Positions 1-12,049 of a stretch of 64,000 nt of DNA are shown one piece after another (the first letter of the stretch is position 1; every line of letters begins with the position of its first letter). Under the pieces are notes generated by a model. It saw only the letters and a program-made list of their open reading frames with translations. It had not been told where the DNA came from and searched no databases. The DNA is taken from contig JALJCO010001098.1 in the NCBI GenBank assembly GCA_023101725.1, forward strand, positions 1,796,396-1,860,395. The letters run 5' to 3'. Origin of the DNA: Atherinomorus stipes. Taxonomy: Eukaryota; Chordata; Actinopteri; Atheriniformes; Atherinidae. The translations under genes were made by a program, and so were the position numbers.

Positions 1-172
1 ACATTCAAAATCATCAGTCACTCAGTAAAACTGGTAGAGCAAAGTAAGTGGATTAGTCAAAACATAGATTTCATATCAACCCAAGACAAATTTACAATGA
101 CTAAAATTAAGGATGTTTTTGCAATAATTTCTTTGTTTTAGTTAGTTTTGAAAAGACACAATACAGTTTCAG

Positions 173-222
<50 letters not shown>

Positions 223-285
223 TCTATTTTAATTTCAGTTAACGAAATTTTTTCTTTAAAATTTCAGTTTTTTTTGTTAGTTTAG
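1..285. other. AT-rich flank, no gene seen
   Basis: This stretch has no recognisable coding or repeat content apart from the TA microsatellite at 174-219. It ends at the TTAA target site of the first MITE. Confidence 0.6.
174..219. repeat. (TA)n microsatellite
   Basis: An uninterrupted run of about 23 TA dinucleotides is visible. Such runs are length-polymorphic and prone to slippage. Confidence 0.95.
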
Positions 286-289
286 TTAA

Positions 290-660
290 AGGGACTAGAG
301 GCAGGAATTTAAAAACAAACAAACATGCATGTCCATTTTTTTTTTAATGCTAATGGGTGATGAAGCGCTAAATACACCAAAAACGAGCCCACCCACATTT
401 CTCTCGGTTTCCTTGAACAGGCTGTGTGCTGCAAAATACGCTTCAATTCGGTGTCCGAATTTTTCCACGCTGCCCTGCAGATGTGACGTCAAATGACAAC
501 TGCATCGGCATCCCCGATAGTTTTGATACAGGAAGAAGACGGTCGCGGTGAATTCAAACACTGTAAGCGATAGTTGACGGCTTAGCTCATGGCTGCAGTT
601 ACTTGAAGGGCCAGTCACGGCAGTTGCAAGTTTAATTTCTTAATCTTGCCTCTAGTCCCT
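290..660. mobile_element. TTAA-flanked MITE, family 1 (copy A)
   Basis: A 371-bp non-autonomous DNA element. It begins AGGGACTAGAGGCAGG and ends with the inverted counterpart TTGCCTCTAGTCCCT. It is flanked by TTAA at 286-289 and 661-664, the target duplication typical of piggyBac-type transposons. Three related copies lie at 14791-15217, 18840-19280 and 54414-54903. Compared with copy B, this copy lacks about 117 internal bases (equivalent of 15025-15141). The internal open frames are not conserved between copies, so I do not call a gene. The superfamily assignment is inferred from the TTAA and the termini only. Confidence 0.85.
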
Positions 661-664
661 TTAA

Positions 665-1040
665 CTAAAGTAACCTTGCATCGTACCTTTGATAACATCC
701 AAGTAAAGCACACATCCCTGACCATAACCTTCTAGAGATGCAGCTCTTAACCATGACTCTCCGTGGGGAGACCCCTTGCTGTTCACTGTAGACTGCTTCA
801 TACAGTAGCTAATAACTCTCTTTCACTGTCAGGGCATTTCATCAGCCAGGCTTCTGTTTTCACCTCTGCTTTTTTAAAGTGTTTTTCTTTTTCTTTTTAG
901 CTTGAGAAGAAAGCTGTAGATGTAAAAGTTCCTCTTTGTTGAAGGAAAGTAACAACTCTGTAGTATTTTTAGTTTAGAGTCTTGAAGACTTTCCAAGATG
1001 TCAGTGGTTCACTTTGCATGAACAGTATTAGAACTTTCTA
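665..1040. other. no feature recognised
   Basis: Ordinary AT-rich sequence with no coding, RNA or repeat signal that I can support. Confidence 0.55.
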
Positions 1041-1130
1041 CAGGTTAACCATTTGATCCAGATTCAGATTCAGTTTTATTAGTGTCCCCATAGGATAATT
1101 AGTGTTGCAGCAAGTAAAAAAACAAACACA
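1041..1130 (-). repeat. possible LINE 3' tail
   Basis: Read on the minus strand, this contains AATAAAACTGAATCTGAATC, a polyadenylation-like signal running into short imperfect GAATCT repeats. That resembles the 3' ends of L2/CR1/Rex-type LINEs in fish. No coding part is attached, so this would be a strongly 5'-truncated copy. Confidence 0.35.
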
Positions 1131-2924
1131 AGACATGACTCTAAAAAGAAATGAATAAATAGGTATCATAGGGTGTAATAATACAGCGTGCCGAATCAAC
1201 AACAGTGACAACTTCAATCGCCCATATGGGAAAGTGCAAGCAGTGCGCATGATCAAGTACTGCTGACATTAGCGTAGCATCAGGTGAGAACAGAAGCAAA
1301 CCAAATCAGAAACCAAAGCAAAAACAATCTGCCTCTAGAGAAAAACCCATTTTTAACCAATCAGGTATGACTTGTCCTCCCCTGGCCTGAGTTCAAGAGA
1401 GAAATGGCTGTGGGGATAAAAGAGTGCTTGTACCTGTTGGTTTTCATTCGAGGTAATCTAAGCCTGGAACCAGAAGGCAGGAACTGGAACTCAAGATGTA
1501 AAGGATGGGAGCTGTCTGAAAGAATGGCATTAGCCTTTCATTAGCCTTTTCCATTTCTTTTAAAGGCATTACAGAAGATGTTTCTTTCAACAATTTCTCC
1601 GAAATTTGATTAAATTGGGTTCACTAACCTGTAAGGTTTGATTAATTAAAAGCTTTAAAAGTATAAATGTCATACATCAACTGTGAAAGTAATAAGGTTT
1701 AAAAAACATCCACCAATCATTTCTGCATTCATTACATGCTTTTTCTATTGGCCCGTCAATGACTTTCTGTTAACTAGGTAGCTAACAATCATTCTGCTAG
1801 CAGTTAGCAACATTCAGACAGACATCTGTTTTACTTGTGTTTGTGACATGATGGGAAATCTGTACCTGCTGTCTGTTAGACGCCGGTGTCGGGGATGGAG
1901 CTGTGAATCTTGCGCATGAGCTTTATTTAAAAACTTGTTTGTTTGTGTGTGCAGTATCATTATTACAGCACTCAGGAATTTTTAAGGTGATACAGTTGTT
2001 ATACATCCCTTTTGATAGATAAAATAATACATTCCTTCAAAAATGTGTCCATGTTTCTAACAAAATCTCCCGTGAAAACTACGTCTGTTATCTGTCTGAA
2101 CATTCTGCCAATTTTCAACCAATGACATGGCATGACGGCATTGGCAGGTGCAGGACCTGAGCGGAATTGGTAACATGAACACATCTGGTAGCTTCACTGG
2201 TGCTGCAGGCACATCACCAGCACCTGTCCTGACTAAAGCAGCTAGTTTTAGGAATGCTGCAGGCTTGTCAATCTGAGGAACTGTGCCCCGTCTCTATGAA
2301 AGACCTCAGGAATGCACTGTCCAAATGCACTTTTTGATTCGCAGTACCATTAGCTTACCTTTTTTGCATGCTATGGATAAGTTTAAGTAACTTTACCAAA
2401 ACACATTCCATACATACAGGAAGGAAGTTGCTCACTACCCAAATTTATTCTCACAATCTGTTTACCCGCATGCTGACCCATTGGGAAAGGCAGCGCAAGC
2501 AGCAGTTCTGACTGAAGCAGATTCTGTCCACACTTCATATAACCTCATTGGCCTTAAATCTTTAATGTGGTTTAAATTTTAATTGCTTGTCAGCCATTAT
2601 TTCCAAGTATTAGATTAGAAGATTAAAATTGATTTTCACATCTGTGCAGCAAGTACAGAGCTGGAGTCAGCATGTTGAAACGGTGGAAGAAGCAACCTGG
2701 CAGTTTCCAAATAGAGCAGCCATCAAAATCTTATTCACCCGTTTTCTGACTCCTCTGTATTTGGGTTGGTGTGGAATGGGAGGATTATCCAAAGTTTTCT
2801 CTCTTCAGTACTGTCTTTCTGTCAGCAATGTGTGCACAGTTTCCTAACTTCATAAGGACACCCACTGACCACAGCTGAATTAAAGGATTCACGAAATCAT
2901 GAAATGGTTCTCCAACAGTTTTCA
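1131..2924. other. no gene recognised
   Basis: About 1.8 kb of unremarkable sequence. The short frame at 2629-2847 has no recognisable motif and I treat it as chance. Confidence 0.55.
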
Positions 2925-3033
2925 AGCTCTGCTCAAGCTGAATCATTAATTTGATTCAGGTGTGTTGTACCAGGGAAACTTCTAAAACCAGCAGGAGGCT
3001 AGCGCAGGAGGACAGGAGTTGGAGATCCCTGAT
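2925..3033. mobile_element. hAT MITE fragment
   Basis: The segment holds the string 'caggtgtgttg…cagggaaac' and ends in a GGAGATCCCTG terminus. It resembles the right half of the complete hAT MITE at 23113-23303. The left end is not visible here, so this is a truncated copy. Confidence 0.5.
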
Positions 3034-3167
3034 CCAGAGTGTTATACGCTAAGTTTCATAAAATACCTTAGTTTTATTTAACCAGGTGGGTTAGGGTTCT
3101 CTCCCCAAGATGGACAAGCTGTTTACATGTGTTTTCTTCTTCTCCTTGCTTTTTTTCCTACTTCGCC

Positions 3168-3213
<46 letters not shown>
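3168..3213. repeat. (TGA)n trinucleotide microsatellite
   Basis: About 15 uninterrupted TGA/GAT units. Confidence 0.95.
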
Positions 3214-3394
3214 AAAAGTCTTTCAGGGAATAAAAAGCGAGATATAATGCTGACCAACCGGATTGTCAGTCTTTTTTGGGAGTGCTCATTTTAGTTACAG
3301 ACTCCTGACAATGGTCCAGTTCAGCCTTGACACATTAGGAACCAAAAGGGAGGGAACCACCATTTCTCCATGCCTCCACTCTGACATGGGTCCC

Positions 3395-3509
3395 CAATTG
3401 TCGAAATGGTAAATTCTTGCCAAATGTCTCATCATTCCAACAGTTTTCATTCTTTGGTCGAAATGACGGTATTTAAAAAAACAAAAAACATCCCACCATT
3501 CCGACAATT
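3395..3509. repeat. short inverted repeat
   Basis: The arm at 3395-3410 (AATTGTCGAAATGGT) is the near reverse complement of 3495-3509 (ACCATTCCGACAATT), with about 85 bases between them. It may be a decayed foldback element. No target duplication is evident. Confidence 0.45.
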
Positions 3510-3584
3510 CCTTTAAAAGCCTCCCCCCTGCCGGCCTTCATTTTTTTTACATGCTTTTACAGCAGATGGACTCCACAACCTCGC

Positions 3585-3725
3585 ACATCCACAGCAACAT
3601 CTAACGGCCTGGCGTGCGTATCCAATCGAATTCCACACACTCTTGCGTCCTCGTACGCAGATTTCTTCATGACGATGCTCGTGTAAACGACGATAAAAAG
3701 ATGAAGACGAGACGCCACTTTTGAT
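3585..3725. repeat. repeat shared with 9065-9215
   Basis: This stretch closely matches 9065-9215, for example 'gatttcttcatgacgatgct' and 'aaaaagatgaagacgagacg'. The second copy adjoins a Harbinger-type Myb/SANT remnant and a terminus-like end, so both are probably pieces of one Harbinger-like family. No coding is retained here. Confidence 0.65.
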
Positions 3726-6051
3726 GTGATTGATAAAGATATGGCTGTATAACAGTTCTATATGCTGAAAAAGAGACTAACAGTGTAATGTGAGATCTAA
3801 ACTACTGGATGGGATGCTACAATCCAAGTTCTTGGTCCAGGAACTGCCCTTCACAAAGTTAATCCTGGTAGAATGACGGGCTAAATTTAACATCTATTAT
3901 GACGGGTACAGTTTTAATTTCGGAATCTTTGGAAACAGATATACGAATTCGGTCTTATGATTGGCATTGTTTGTGAATGAGAGACCTTTTGTCATGACTG
4001 CCTGCTCAGAACAACCATAACCACAGTTTGACTGTGTATGTGGTTAGAAACGGTCCAGAGAGACCGAAACTTGTCCCAGAGATTCCCAACATGGCTACAA
4101 AGCTTATACTGTAAAGGGCAGCTACCTGGGGAGAACATAACACCTTTTTAAATGTCTACAGAAACGGGAACACAGCATTGGGAATGCTCCACACCTTGGT
4201 GCAGGATGTACGGCTCAGTCTCAGAGCGTGGGCACTGCTGCACAACAAAAACAAGATGTACAACAAGAATTGAACAACCTCACCTGTAGTACAGCAGCTG
4301 AAATAGAAAACAACTTTTCACTGGAGATGGTGTAAATTAAGCTCCTGTAAACACCCTGCAGCTACAATGGTTCCTGTGCTGACTCTTAATCCTGCAGCTT
4401 TCCATCTTTATGCTAAACCAGGATGGACTTTGCATTTCCTCCTGAATCTAAAAGCAGCTGTATATTTGTATAATTTTGTGTCCCAAATGCTCAAGGCTTC
4501 CAAATATCAGAATTGCACATGCTTACATTCACCTTCCTTCATTTATCTCGACCGTTTGTTCGTGGCTGAGGAGCTGGTGGTGGTGGTTGCATGTTTCATT
4601 AACATGTTTTATTAAGTACCAAAGCATCTAAATATAGATGAGAGAAAAGGAAAACGGCCTATTGTAAGTGATTCCTCCCATTCAACTCTTCCTCCTCAAA
4701 CATTTCTTTCTTTTTTTCTTGGTCTCTGTGGGAAATCAAAGAATGATTAGAGGGAGGCGAAGCTTCATATCTTGTTTGGTCTCAGCAGTGCTGGCTCTAT
4801 CATCACCACCATCATCGTTATTATGAGCAGCGGCGGTGTAGCACGAGGCTGCTGGGCTTTAATTGGCTACTCTGTTACATGAGGTTAGCCTCATTTGCAG
4901 ACCTCGTTATCTAGCAGAGTCGGAGAATATGTTTGCGTGTGTGTGTGAGTGTACGTGTGTGTCACTGAGGTGAAGCTGTAACAAGGTTAGCAGATAGCTA
5001 ACTGCCACAACACAGTTAAGCAGTATGTTTGGCTTGCTGCCATGGTGAGTGACAAGCTAATGTACTGACAGACACAGGTTAATGGAAGATCCCTTCTAAA
5101 GGAACATGCCTGAAGACTGGAAATGTGGTGTGACTAGTTACTGTATAAACACTCCTCTGGAAGGCAGTGTACTTTCTGTTATGTTGCCCTTCAGTGTACA
5201 CCAAATGGTGTCAACAATTTTATATGGGAAGGTTGTCAGGAAGTTTGTGTTTGACATCAGCTAAGCAGGTAAAATTGACATGCAATTGTTATTAAACAAC
5301 CTCAGAGTGCTAATGTGCACCTTGCTAAATAAAGTGCAGTTTTAATTAAATCCTTATTTATTGACGTAAAAAAAAAAAACCAGCAACCAGGTAGCTTTTC
5401 CTAATGGCTGCAGGCTAGAATCAGTGTCTAGCGCATAAACAATCTGCTCAGTTCAACATCCTTTTAAAAGAAAGATCACATTTTATCTATGCAGATGGTG
5501 AGAGGGGTGGCATAATTCTGTCCCCCTGTTGACCCATGAGATTAGCTCTCGTCAAACACGTTCAAGTGTTACATAAAAAGCATAATGTTTGGGATCTTTT
5601 GCAGATATCTACAACTGTAAAAATCTCCAAAGAAACAAGATGTTTCAATCTTTGCTAATGGAGTTAAAATGTGAAGGTCGGGTTGATTCATGAAAGGTTT
5701 GCATGTATTAAAATAAGTGAAAACTTTATTGTACACACAAAAACCTGCTGCAACTGATTTACTAACAGGGTGCAATGAGGACTGCGACTGTTAAATAGGC
5801 AAAATAGTTCCTGCAATCTGTTTGGCACGTCTGCCTTTGATGAATATGCAGTCTGGGCGTTTCTGCCAGAACGTGCAAAATATTGGGAGAATAGGGAAAT
5901 AAATCAGGATGTTTTATTTTATTTGCCTCTTCTACAAATATCGATATCTCCATCGGGTCAAATTTCATTTTGCTTTAGCGACATGCTTTCCAGCTTTAAG
6001 CAACAGTGCATGCTAAATCCTCAGGCCTGTAATCAATTGCGTAAAAGGTCA
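3726..6051. other. no gene recognised
   Basis: About 2.3 kb with no supportable exon. It contains a short GT-rich tract at about 4930-4963 and an A-run near 5369-5380. The short frames at 4367-4615 and 5569-5968 show no known motif. Confidence 0.5.
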
Positions 6052-6262
6052 TAGGCCGCTTTTCCACGGAGACTATTTGAGAGCCGGTTTGGAGCCAGAT
6101 CCTGGAAAAAAAAAAAAAAAAGCGAAACACAAACACAGATTTTTTGGCTTTCCACCACCTGAGCAATGGCTCTTGGCTCTCAAAACTTGTGAGAGACATG
6201 GCACCACTTCATTGCTGGGCCAGAGTGAAGAACCGGTTCATATAGTTTGCGTTTGGGGTTGA
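6052..6262. repeat. dispersed repeat, diverged copy near 26230-26400
   Basis: Shared segments include a 'gctttccaccacctgagc'-like block and 'tgctgggccagagtga', which recur as 'gcttcccaccacctaaac' and 'tgctggaccagagtga' near 26310-26365. The opening 'ggccgcttttccac' resembles termini of fish DNA transposons, but I cannot define both ends. Confidence 0.5.
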
Positions 6263-6428
6263 GGGTGGGGTTACCTGGGCAACACAGGATTGTTTCAAAC
6301 CAGCGGACAGTTAAAAAAAAAAACTAAACTGGTGGACATGGCAGTATATAAAGTATTTCATGTAGCTGACAATGCTGCATATGTCAATCCTCCAAAGAAA
6401 AAAACATCACTTTTTACAGCGGGGGATT

Positions 6429-7050
6429 GTTTTGGGATGCTAGACTTCCCTCCTCAGTAAAAGGGTTGGGTGCAGTAATGATATGCAGCTTTACCCGGAG
6501 ACCAAGTTGACTTCATTTTGATTGGCTACAACCTTATTTAGAGAAAGTAGGTCAACCTGCCCCAGCAGTTGGACTTTGCTAACGACTATCTGTTGGCAAC
6601 ATGGGCACTACAGACAGTGAGCTATGTTTATCAGACAAGACAGCATTTAGAAAATAAATAAACTTACAGGTAATGACAAGATTGGAGTCGCCCCCCCTTA
6701 GTGTTGCTGCACAAGTGTTTATTAAATCCATTTGTTCTAAAACTCAGACCTGAATTAATCCATGTTGAATGCAGTCAGACATGCATGCTAGCGCAACTCA
6801 CATCAGTGCATCGGCTCAGCTGTGGGGGGGTTGCTTGATAGTGTGCTCTAATTGTAGAAAATGAATTGTGTAGAATGATAACCTGCTGTCTGATTCACCT
6901 GTTTCTGATCAAAGAAACAAAGCTGCCAGACCATAAACAGGAACTTTGATACTCGCTGTGGACATTCATGGCCTCATCAGTGCACAACTGATAATATTAT
7001 ACCCCCCAAACCCCAGAAAAATGAAATTTGATGTCATGGCACCTTTTAAA
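6429..7050. repeat. unnamed dispersed repeat, copy 1
   Basis: It aligns in blocks with 23560-24060. Shared blocks are 'gcagcatttagaaaa', 'aatccatttgttc', 'gtgtgctcta', 'gaactttgatactcgct' and 'gacattca…tggcctcatc'. The right end runs to 'ggcaccttttaaag', possibly a TTAA-associated terminus. No protein is encoded. Confidence 0.6.
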
Positions 7051-8300
7051 GTAATCCAGTAAGTAACCAACCAAGAACACGAAGACGAACCTCATGATTG
7101 CGCAAAAGAAAAAAAATGAAACCTGAACGTAATATTTAGGGAGACAAGGCCCAACGTAAACGGGTCGAAGTGCAGATAATTGGATAGTTGGGGGTTGGCT
7201 GGCTGAGACTGGCTGAGAGCCTTTGTTGTGTTTCTATTCAGAGCCGATCAACATAATATGATGATCATGGGGATTTAGAATATGGAGAGGATAGAGTTGC
7301 TGTAAGCTGAGCTGCATTGCTGCTCGCTTCAGAGAGGATTTATGAGTCTGTGTGGTTTCTCCAAACTTCACTTCATCTTTCTACCATTCTTCTCTTTGTT
7401 GTGACACTTGTCTTTCACTCTTTCTGCTTCCTTGCATCTCCCTTCATGCTTTTGCCATTTTCTTTTATTCGATCTCATCACCTGGAGATGCCTCGTCACT
7501 CTTTCAATCTCCTCTTATGCTGCCTCATTAGTCTTCATCTTGCACCCCACCACCGTCAAAATCATTCCTTCACCTCCTCAGATGCCCCCCCCGTCTCTGC
7601 ATTTTCTTTCCGCCCATCATTCCGCTAGCCACACAAATCCCCTCTGCCTTCATCTGCACTGCACTTTCAGATGTGGGTTTCAGTGCGCAGATATGGGAAT
7701 AAAGAGGAGAAAGACTGAACGGCTGCCAGGAGAGGAGAAAAAGAGCGGCAGCAGAATGAAGAGCAGATGATTCTCTGGAGAAGTCCGTTGCCAGCTGAGC
7801 GGGGTATGGGGGGAGGTTTTGAGAAGTTTGCCCATCGTTGCCAGATGTCACGCCTTTCAGATGCTCATTACTCAGGAATAAATAGTGTTTCATGCTGAAT
7901 TTTTTACATGCAGACACATATGCACAAACATCTGTGTTACTTTTGCTCTCAGTCTTCCACGTACTTACTATAATGTGTAAATGCGGAGGCAGAAACAATG
8001 CTTTTTAGTGCACATGAATACCTGGTGGCAGCTTCACAAATAGATATTTTTCGTCATTCCTATGTGACCGCAAATTAGCAGCGTCCAGCTGAAAAAGCCA
8101 CCTTGTCAGAGCACAGCAGTTGGTTTCAGTGCAGGATGCATCAGCTGGAGGACCTTTAGCTGTGATAATGTATGCGGTTCAAATGAATGCAATAAGCAAA
8201 ATATGTGTAAACAGTTGTTCTGATTGAAAGAGAACTGCATCTGCCCCATCAGACGGCTGAACAGCCTGGTAGAGTAATCACAGGACTTTTTTTTTTTTTT
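7051..8300. other. no gene recognised; pyrimidine-rich 7360-7660
   Basis: The region 7360-7660 is rich in C and T and gives overlapping open frames of up to about 120 codons on the plus strand and 142 on the minus strand. Their composition is low-complexity (Ser/Leu/His/Pro), with no domain. I take them as chance frames. Confidence 0.5.
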
Positions 8301-8444
8301 TCCAAAGAAATGAATTTAAGGCGCTGTAATTACCTTAACTGTTTGGACTGAAACCTCAGTCTTCTGGTCACCTATCCCGTCCTGAGGTTTCAGTCCAAAC
8401 ATGTCAAGGTAATCACTGCTCTTTAAATTCATTTCTTTGTCTGG
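8301..8444. repeat. long imperfect hairpin
   Basis: GTTTGGACTGAAACCTCAG (8341-8359) is perfectly complementary to 8382-8400, with a 22-base loop. Outside this, 'ccaaagaaatgaatttaa' and 'ttaccttaac' pair imperfectly with 'aaggtaa' and 'ttaaattcatttcttt', extending the arms to about 60 bases. It could be a foldback DNA element or an RNA hairpin. No target duplication was found, and the second copy needed to prove mobility is absent here. Confidence 0.8.
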
Positions 8445-8914
8445 AAAAAAGAGAAAAAACTTTTCAGATTGTTAATGAACCTAGTGAAACTAACATGACA
8501 GAGTCCTGCATATGATGTTTTTGTTTTGTTTTTAATCTCGGTCCCATGGGAGTCAATCCAAAATTTGCAGGAGCAGTAATTGGTAGTTGTTTTGAAGCTA
8601 TAAGGACTATCAGGATTCTACTGCAGGCCTCTGATGTGCATCGTTCAACAGATGTGCAGCTTGTTGGAGCAAAATCCAGCAGAAATAGACTAGAACAAGG
8701 AGGCACCGGGATTTAAAGTCTGACACCCTGACATAGATTATCTACCACTGTAATATTGACATAGAATGTTTGTTCATGGAGCCCAAAAGATCTGTAATTG
8801 TTTCCCAGAATATGTTGTTGACCCACAGACCTGCTGACGCCGTGCTCACGTGGCATGTGTGTGACGTCACACAATACAGGAAAAACAACAATGTCAGACT
8901 GCGTAAGCCCAGCG

Positions 8915-9256
8915 GATCTCTACGTTGTGAGCTTGTAATTGAGTGTCGTTTGGAGAAGTAATTCTACCTCCTCATCTGTCCACACAAAGTTCCTCCTCAT
9001 CGCCGCCACAGTTGTTTTGATTTTGAAGCAAACAGAGATGAACGATTGTACACATGCGCGTGGACATGGTGGAGTTCTGTCACAGCACCACCTAAAGGCC
9101 CGGCGTGCATATCCAATCAAATTCCATACACGCTTGCGTCCTCGTATGCACGCAGATTTCTTCATGACGATGCTCGTGTGAACGCGGATAAAAAGATGAA
9201 GACGAGACGCCACTTTTGCGTCTTCTCTTCTGATCGTCGCCGTGTGAATGTAGCCT
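8915..9256 (-). pseudogene. Harbinger-type Myb/SANT-like remnant
   Basis: On the minus strand from 9000 to 8920 the frame reads RRNFVWTDEEVELLLQTTL and stops soon after. This resembles the start of the Myb/SANT-like DNA-binding protein that accompanies PIF/Harbinger transposases in fish. That partner protein normally helps transposase reach the element ends. Only about 27 residues are kept, so the gene is dead. The plus-strand right end 'cgtgtgaatgtagcc' looks like an element terminus, but the partner terminus was not found. A related non-coding piece lies at 3585-3725. Confidence 0.55.
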
Positions 9257-9347
9257 CAGTGTATAAGTATTTTCTTACACCCCTAGTGATGCGTGGCCAC
9301 AAGTTGTTTTTTTTTTTGGTGCCATGAATAAAGTAAAAACTGACATT

Positions 9348-9402
9348 TTAATGCTGATATTGGCCAATAATATTGGTAGGCCAATAATATCGGACACCTC
9401 TA
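9348..9402. repeat. 'ccaataatat' repeat fragment
   Basis: A duplicated motif ('ggccaataatattggtagg', then 'ccaataatatcggac') is visible. A diverged relative lies at 25930-26036. Similar tracts occur within fish DNA transposons. Boundaries are unclear. Confidence 0.45.
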
Positions 9403-9739
9403 TAGCTACTCATGCTACTGTAAACCATTCAGCATTGAATTGAGAGAAATGGGTTGGAATTTATTGTGGTCCATCACACAGAGCTTTTTCCAGGTTCCCT
9501 TGGTTTTAGTATTTGATGATCTGGGTCGCCGTTTGGATGTTGCCTATATGCGTTTTTTAAGCTTTTGGCATGTCCTTTTAACTACACACTAAATGGTTGG
9601 GTATATAGCAGCATATGACGTGCAACTACAAAAATAAACTTGTATTAATGAGGTGCAAAATGATTTTTGAGTTGCTCCTTATTATGAAACATGGCTATGT
9701 TAAGAAGCGAACAGTGGTTCTCACCAAATACTGGTTTGG

Positions 9740-9905
9740 TTTAAATGTCTGATAAGTGACCTTTAAAATTGGTGTGTGTTTCTGCATTTATTTGTTTTTG
9801 TATATTGCTTGGTTTTATTTCATTGGGTTTATTCTGTTGTGAAACAAATTGGTCAACAGTTGCTGTTTTTAATTGTGCTTTATAAATAAATTTGAATTGA
9901 ATTGT
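9740..9905 (+). repeat. LINE 3' untranslated tail
   Basis: It ends in 'gtgctttataaataaat' followed by 'ttgaattgaattg', the form of terminus seen on L2/Rex1-type LINEs in fish. No coding portion is present, consistent with 5' truncation at insertion. Confidence 0.55.
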
Positions 9906-11455
9906 ATCACAAGTGAAACCAAATTTAGAGCCTTTCAAATGGCTCAAAAAGCTTCCGACATCTGTAAATTCAGATCCGTGAGAACTAAATGGAGCCTACG
10001 GGGGTATGTGGAACGAACGCTGCAGTGCTGTAACTTGGATAACTGCTCACAAAACAAGTAGCTGAAGTATTCTCCTTTTTTCCTCCAGTGTTGACAAGAC
10101 TCTCAGCTCTGATGCATTGAGTGTGAGACTTGCACAGTTCGCACCTTTCTCATGCTCTCACACCAAACATCCATTTTCTTCGTGACAAATTCACAGCTGA
10201 TGCTTTACAGCGTAAAGAGGAAACTGACACCAAATATACAGGCAGGACAGAGCAAGGTTTTCAGACCAGTCAGGAGGAAAGTGAGAAATATCCACTTTAA
10301 GTGACTGTAGTTCATTTATTTACTGTGTGGGACCAAAGTTATTGGAGCTGTGTGCTCCAGAACATGCACAGCTGACTTACTGCAGCTGAACTAGAGCTTT
10401 GCATAGCTTTTGTACTTGTTTGCATATCTAAAGCAGTTCAAATTCCTCTTTTCCAGCTCAGTTTAATAAGAAATCATGGAATATTTGCATATATTGTCCA
10501 AAACAGTCATCACACAATACATAGTTGGAGATGGTGACACAATTCTGTCATGCATCATTCCTGTGACATATAAAACCACAAACCTAATGTCAGTAAAGGC
10601 AAAATGGTGAAGTAAAATTAGCTTTACTTAAGGATGAGTAAGCTTGTTGAACTGAAACCTGTCTCTATAAAGCTGTTTTTGCTTTTACTTCCTGTTCCTT
10701 ACTTTATTTTTCTTCATTTTACTGCTTGGTTTCATGCTTTTTCATCTTTTTAATGACTTTTGTTGTTAGCCAAATTAAACTGTCTTCATATCACAGCACT
10801 CTGTCACATTTCACAGCCAAAGAAATAGTCCCTGTGATTTAAGATGATGAGTGTTTTGGCTATGCTGTCTTTTTCTGACACATAGAAAACAAAATCTACC
10901 CCATATTTCTTTGGCTGCATCTATCATTATTCCCCAGGCTCCTGTCGACATGCAGTCTCGCTCCTATTTGCTTGCTAATGCTGAGCCTCAGCCATCCTTC
11001 CACGAGAGCTGCTACAGTATCTTCACAGGTTTCATACTTCTGTGTGCAGAAATAATCTTCATGTCAACAATTGGGAACATTTTAGCATGTAAATTACCCC
11101 CTTTCTCTGTCTCATGAGCTCCCTCTCATAATCCTCATTTGCATCGGTAAGTATGGCTGAATGAATCTGTGATGAGAGGGTTGGTGAGGTTTTCATTTCA
11201 GAGCCATTAGCCAGTCTATAGCACTGACGGAGAGGGAGCTGCATCAATCTGCCTCCTGTTCTGTTGTCGGTCCATCTCTCTCTGTTGCTCGTCGACCCAG
11301 ATGCGTTCACTTCAGCTAAACATGCTTCAGGTTATGCTACGGACTGGGTTTAACATTTCTTTGCAGCAGCGATTTTTGAGCAACATTTGATGAAAGAGAT
11401 TTTCAACATTTGCCGCGCTTTAAAGCAACTCTACAGAAGTCTCAGACCTCTACAG
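9906..11455. other. no gene recognised
   Basis: About 1.5 kb of ordinary sequence. The frames at 10851-11117 and 11059-11310 overlap on opposite strands and show no motif. Confidence 0.5.
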
Positions 11456-11762
11456 CAGTGGTTCCCAGACTCAGGGTCACAGGATCATTTCAGAGGGTTG
11501 CCAGATTATTGTAAAAAAAAACCCCAAAATAGAATCTACTTTTCACGTAAGAAAAATTAAGTTTGGTTTGATTTGCAAAGATTACTAGCGTTTGGGTTGG
11601 TTTCTAATCTTAAAAATACCAGGGTACCGATAAGATTCTGCTACTGATCCTATTTGAAGTTTTCCCAAGGAAAAGGGTTATAATAACTTTGTCTCTAAAT
11701 CAGGGGAATTCAGGTGATTTTCGGCCTCCTCCACAACAACCAAAAAAATTTCTCAACCACTG
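11456..11762. mobile_element. possible hAT-like element
   Basis: The left end CAGTGGTTCCCAGACTC and right end TCTCAACCACTG share a 9-base inverted terminus of hAT form. The 8 bases outside each end (CTCTACAG, GATCATTA) do not match, so either one end is wrong or the copy is rearranged. Confidence 0.35.
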
Positions 11763-12049
11763 GATCATTAAACATCTTGTATGTCTTTTTGTTCATTCTA
11801 AATTTGTTTAGTATTCTGTGGTGTGTGTGTTTGTCCGGGGGGAGAGGAATCCAAAAAAAAAAAATAATCTTCATTATTTATAGTTCTGTGTTGGTGTGAG
11901 ATGTTTTACGGCTATGAAAATAAAAATCAAAATTCCCTCTTCCCTAGATTGGGTTTGGGATACAAAATAAAAATCAAAAAAAATCTAATCCACCTCCTTT
12001 TTGGTGTCGAGCCGCTCCCCATTCGGGGCGGAGAACGAGTCGTGGGGGG

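Noticed and set aside
174..3213. CRISPR-like or regularly spaced repeats
   Set aside because: The (TA)n and (TGA)n tracts are simple microsatellites without spacers, and nothing in the window has repeat-spacer regularity.
7317..7998. Overlapping 100-140 codon frames on both strands, possible host gene
   Set aside because: The region is pyrimidine-biased, the residues are low-complexity, and no domain, splice pattern or codon-use signal stands out.
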